The translations under genes and the position numbers were made by a program. Under the pieces are notes generated by a model. It was not told the DNA's origin. It saw nothing but the letters and a program-made list of their open reading frames with translations, and ran no database searches. From Burkholderiaceae bacterium (GTDB lineage: Bacteria > Pseudomonadota > Gammaproteobacteria > Burkholderiales > Burkholderiaceae_D): DNA of 17,913 bases. Of the stretch, positions 15,760 through 17,913 are shown piece after piece. Each line of letters opens with the position of its first letter. Positions within the stretch are counted from its first letter, which is position 1. The stretch covers positions 1-17,913 of the forward strand of contig JACMLV010000719.1 in assembly GCA_014379395.1 (NCBI GenBank), written 5' to 3'.

Positions 15760-16308
15760 TCACTTTGATTTCTTCAGCTTCGCGCTGCAATTTTTACATA
15801 TGACGCGAGGAAACCTGTTGGCGGGGTCAGGAATGGTTCCGAATAGCGCCTCGATATTTTCCTGGAACAGAAGATGGCAATAGAGAAAAACTCCTTCAAT
15901 GTTCAACTCTGCAACTCCCTTATTGGTCGGATCGTCGAGATGATGAATAAGATCGTTGGAATGCTCCCGAGCAACCTTTAAAGCGGGGAACAGTCGTTCG
16001 CGTATAAGGGCATGGCCAATACTCGCTCTTCTGCACCCGACGCAAGAAATCTTCATTCGGCCATTAAGATCGTCTTGAATATGGTGCATTAACAATTGAT
16101 CGGCTGACCGCGTTGCGAGTGCAACCACATACGCACACGAGAGCTTTTCCATCCAGTCCTTGCAGTCATTAAAGGCAACGTAGGAGCGTAAGGCGGCCAT
16201 TCTTTGCATAGTCCCAATGGCAACATTGATACTGGAGCCCTCGCCCAATCGAATGGCGACTGAGTCTATGAGCGATGGAGTGAACGCGAAATTGTCGGAA
16301 TCAGACAT
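15760..16308 (-). CDS. Hypothetical protein with two Cys pairs, possible HEPN-like helical domain
   Basis: 182 residues; family not recognised. It looks mainly alpha-helical. Cysteine pairs C89-V-G-C92 and C171-K-N-C174 could together bind zinc. Between them, A-R-E-H-S-N-D-L-I-H-H (R114 to H123) recalls the R-x(4-6)-H motif of HEPN domains, followed by a helix ending in L-L-F-Q-E-N-I-E-A-L-F. The spacing is one residue too long for the strict motif, so this is only a suggestion. The start at ATG 16306-16308 is preceded by GGGAGA at good distance. A longer frame to 16344 would run through the attC-like site and has no ribosome binding site. It is followed 36 bp later by the zinc-ribbon gene, probably in the same operon. 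Confidence 0.7.
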   Translation of the reverse strand: MSDSDNFAFTPSLIDSVAIRLGEGSSINVAIGTMQRMAALRSYVAFNDCKDWMEKLSCAYVVALATRSADQLLMHHIQDDLNGRMKISCVGCRRASIGHALIRERLFPALKVAREHSNDLIHHLDDPTNKGVAELNIEGVFLYCHLLFQENIEALFGTIPDPANRFPRVICKNCSAKLKKSK

Positions 16309-16316
16309 AAACGATC

Positions 16317-16373
16317 TCCCAACGTGAACGATACGCAACGCCATCAGGCGTCAGTGGAATTGAATGGTTGGGT
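16317..16373 (-). other. attC-like site (integron cassette recombination site candidate)
   Basis: Read on the minus strand, R'' ACCCAAC (16367-16373) starts directly after the TAG stop of the upstream gene and fits RYYYAAC. R' GTTGGGA (16317-16323) fits GTTRRRY in six of seven bases. The arms between the R boxes are 20 and 19 nt with a 5-bp inner stem (ACGCC/GGCGT) and a TGAT loop, 57 bp in total. The 20/19 asymmetry and the start of the left arm (ATTCA) recall attC sites of aadA cassettes as I remember them. Pairing of the L boxes is weak, and only one such site was found. Confidence 0.4.
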
Positions 16374-16793
16374 CTATTGCGCCGGAAAATCATCATAAGA
16401 CCTCGGCAAGTAACCCCAGATGCGCACAACGTCATCTCGACGTTCGAAATCGAAGCCAATACTTTTCAAGACGGGGAGGATTTCGTTAGCGTGGTCGATG
16501 ATACTTCGCGGCAGCAACATCCCGACAAATGGACCTTCTTCGGATAGGCCAATATCAAACCACTCAACGGTCTCAAAGGGAAACGGCAAGTGATAAAACC
16601 ACTCAACATCCCAAGCCGAGACAGACCCGGCAACCGACTTCGAGCGGTAGGACGGACGCCAGCCGTCAAGAGCACGAAAGTGGGTGATCAGCTCGTTCCA
16701 TCGCGAGTTGTTCGATGCGCTAGCTAAGTTTCTGGCTGTGACCGCAGCGCGGGTCTGCTTTCGCACCCGATCATCATTTCGCGCATCGGCCAT
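16374..16793 (-). CDS. Small hypothetical protein (DUF6678-like)
   Basis: 139 residues from the ATG at 16791-16793. It has a basic, Asn/Arg-rich N-terminus, then R-W-N-E-L-I, G-W-R-P-S-Y-R, a strongly conserved-looking aromatic core S-A-W-D-V-E-W-F-Y-H-L-P-F-P and V-E-W-F-D-I (roughly residues 60-85), and an Ile/Leu/Val-rich C-terminal half. The core resembles proteins I recall as DUF6678, but I am not certain and no function is known. It is soluble, with no signal peptide. The start is unclear: GTG 16808 (behind GGGGA) and TTG 16820 are alternatives. The stop is followed at once by the attC-like site, so it may be a gene cassette. Confidence 0.65.
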   Translation of the reverse strand: MADARNDDRVRKQTRAAVTARNLASASNNSRWNELITHFRALDGWRPSYRSKSVAGSVSAWDVEWFYHLPFPFETVEWFDIGLSEEGPFVGMLLPRSIIDHANEILPVLKSIGFDFERRDDVVRIWGYLPRSYDDFPAQ

Positions 16794-16822
16794 CGGCAAG
16801 TCGTTCACTGATTTCCCCAATG

Positions 16823-16870
16823 TAAAAAGTCACTGGCTACCGGAACGCGCAGCGTGGAGGCGGTCCAGTG
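16823..16870 (-). terminator. Imperfect hairpin with T-run after the 105-residue gene
   Basis: On the minus strand CACTGG-ACCG (16861-16870) pairs with CGGT-AG-CCAGTG (16831-16842), with two unpaired bases and an 18-nt loop. ACTTTTTAC follows. It lies about 40 bases beyond the stop at 16911 and just before the next gene. Confidence 0.4.
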
Positions 16871-16910
16871 GACTGCCAAGTTAATGAATCGCGTCGAAAT
16901 GGGACATCTA

Positions 16911-17228
16911 TTACCTCTGACGTGGTTGCCATTCCGGGAAAAGCACATGGAAAGCACCTGGGGAATTTCCTACCAATAGGCTAAGTCCATCTGAAGGAGG
17001 TTTCGTGCAGGGAGCAGCGCCCGGAATCGTTTTAGCAAAGGCGGCGGCAGCGGGTGAAAAATACAGAGTGACTTCATGCGTGCCTGCCTCAGTGCCACCG
17101 GATTTCGAAAAAATTGCCATGTCATCCGACTGCCCAGCAACAGCAAACTCCACGAGAAAGGACTGTTGAATTTTTAGCGTCGGCTGAAGCGCAGTTACGC
17201 CACTCCCAAGAAATAAGCCGTACCACAT
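16911..17228 (-). CDS. Small hypothetical protein
   Basis: 105 residues from the ATG at 17226-17228, which has GAAGAGG eight to nine bases upstream. The family is not recognised. It begins M-W-Y-G-L-F-L-G-S-G-V-T-A-L-Q-P and has a beta-like centre with V-T-L-Y-F-S-P-A-A-A-A-F-A. It ends with a hydrophobic patch (L-S-L-L-V-G-N-S-P-G-A-F-H-V-L-F-P). The first 15 residues are mildly hydrophobic but do not make a clear signal peptide. The coding frame is unbroken, and its composition is closer to the accessory region than to the backbone. An 8-bp inverted repeat overlaps the leader. Confidence 0.5.
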   Translation of the reverse strand: MWYGLFLGSGVTALQPTLKIQQSFLVEFAVAGQSDDMAIFSKSGGTEAGTHEVTLYFSPAAAAFAKTIPGAAPCTKPPSDGLSLLVGNSPGAFHVLFPEWQPRQR

Positions 17229-17244
17229 AATTTGTGCCTCTTCC

Positions 17245-17297
17245 AAAGTGAGTGGATTCTGGGATCATAAGTGACGAACATAGAGCTACCTCACTTT
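17245..17297. repeat. 8-bp inverted repeat in the leader of the 105-residue gene
   Basis: AAAGTGAG (17245-17252) and CTCACTTT (17290-17297) are perfect inverted repeats 37 nt apart. One arm touches the ribosome binding region of the gene that starts at 17228, so a regulatory hairpin or operator is possible. Confidence 0.45.
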
Positions 17298-17514
17298 AGC
17301 ACACCCGAATCCTAAGGACCAAACCCACCTTGGAGAAGACATCGCCGACGCCGTGCACCAAGGTGGAGGACAGTCGGAACGCACCCACGCGGAGCGTGAG
17401 TCTTTGCAATGGCTGAATGGGTCCGTCAATCGAATTCAGGTGGACGGCGGGAATTTCTGTGACGCCGGAGGCGACACCGGCCGTATGAACGGCATCAGAT
17501 CTAGCCTTGCCCAT
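17296..17514 (-). CDS. Doubtful short open frame, unknown
   Basis: 72 codons from ATG 17512-17514 to a TAA at 17296. Codon third positions are fairly GC-rich and there is a plausible hydrophobic/polar pattern (P-L-Q-R-L-T-L-R-V-G-A-F). However, there is no ribosome binding site and no similarity that I recognise. It may be a gene remnant or a chance frame. Confidence 0.25.
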   Translation of the reverse strand: MGKARSDAVHTAGVASGVTEIPAVHLNSIDGPIQPLQRLTLRVGAFRLSSTLVHGVGDVFSKVGLVLRIRVC

Positions 17515-17913
17515 TGAGCCGGGCGCGGTCCTTCTCCAAACTATGGAAGCTCAGCGCAAAGGGCTAGTCGGAGCCCGTAGCCAGCGCATCCCCGAATCGA
17601 CTCCGATTTCCGGCACATATTATTCTAATGGTTGATCCCAGCCAAAGCCCAAGCCCTCACAAGGTCTTGGGCCTTTTTTCAATCCGATACAGATAAAGGA
17701 AATCGCAGCAATGATAAACATCACGGCAAAGCCGACCTGGCAATGGTCAGGCAAGAACATTCCGGCCCTCTACCCACCTCGTTATACACAAGTCCGCTAA
17801 TTGGCAGATTGCCATAAAAATTCCCTTTGCAGTCAAAGCGTTAGCGCACCCCTTGTAAACTCTGGCGAAATCGCGTTTACTCTCGTCTTTTGGGCGGCGC
17901 AATGGCAACCAGA
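17515..17913. other. Right-end region without a convincing gene
   Basis: About 400 bases to the window edge. It contains a terminator-like hairpin (17647), a copy of the CGACTCCG...ATTTCCGGC motif (17599-17614) and a 6-bp inverted repeat GTAAAC/GTTTAC (17855-17860, 17875-17880). On the minus strand a frame open from the window edge to a TGA at 17747-17749 gives about 54 unrecognised residues and could be the tail of a gene lying outside. Confidence 0.5.
17647..17680 (+). terminator. Terminator-like hairpin without an obvious gene
   Basis: The stem GCCCAAG (17647-17653) with CTTGGGC (17666-17672) is followed by CTTTTTTC on the plus strand. No plus-strand gene ends just upstream, so the transcript it would end is unknown. 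Confidence 0.6.

Noticed and set aside
17570..17640. tRNA-like string ending near CCGGCACAT
   Set aside because: No acceptor, D or anticodon stem can be formed with the upstream bases; only the end looks tRNA-like.
17902..17913. ATG at the right edge as a gene start
   Set aside because: No ribosome binding site and only four codons visible.
1..17913. CRISPR arrays, insertion sequences or prophage genes
   Set aside because: No regularly spaced repeats, transposase, integrase or phage structural genes were seen on either strand.

Overview
The window looks like chromosomal DNA of a GC-rich betaproteobacterium, most likely an Oxalobacteraceae member (Massilia/Duganella/Janthinobacterium type). 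I infer this from protein flavour, codon use and the combination of trpC, a UbiH-like hydroxylase with dsbC, an M61 peptidase, a DUF2058 protein and several c-di-GMP proteins. No taxon-specific marker proves it.

Layout: (1) 1-1884, plus strand: the 3' part of a LysE-type exporter, trpC (tryptophan synthesis) and a proline-rich lipoprotein with a TonB-C-like domain. (2) 1919-2092: a structured inverted-repeat element, about 170 bp, lying between convergent genes. (3) 2088-7333, minus strand: a membrane diguanylate cyclase, an M61 peptidase with a PDZ domain, and the pair ubiH-like/dsbC. (4) 7494-7569: tRNA-Phe(GAA) with its own promoter and terminator, followed by a DMT-family exporter on the plus strand. 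(5) 8700-14556, minus strand: a large CACHE-PAS-PAS-GGDEF-EAL protein, a gene-free 520-bp stretch with two strong palindromes, a DUF2058 protein and a PAS sensor histidine kinase. (6) 14723-14798: a second tRNA-Phe(GAA), identical to the first. (7) About 14990-17515: a stretch of clearly lower GC (47% in one sampled 60-base line, against 65% in a sampled line of the backbone) with small, mostly unrecognised minus-strand genes, some carrying Cys pairs. (8) 17515-17913: no convincing gene, one terminator-like hairpin.

Functionally the backbone combines housekeeping (Trp, ubiquinone, periplasmic disulfide isomerisation, tRNA-Phe) with signalling (one cyclase, one dual GGDEF-EAL protein, one orphan kinase). 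The region after the second tRNA-Phe is accessory DNA. Its most interesting feature is a 57-bp integron attC-like site at 16317-16373. It begins right after the stop codon of one small gene and ends just before the ribosome binding site of the next, so at least one of these genes may be a mobile gene cassette. No integrase, transposase, phage gene or CRISPR array is visible.
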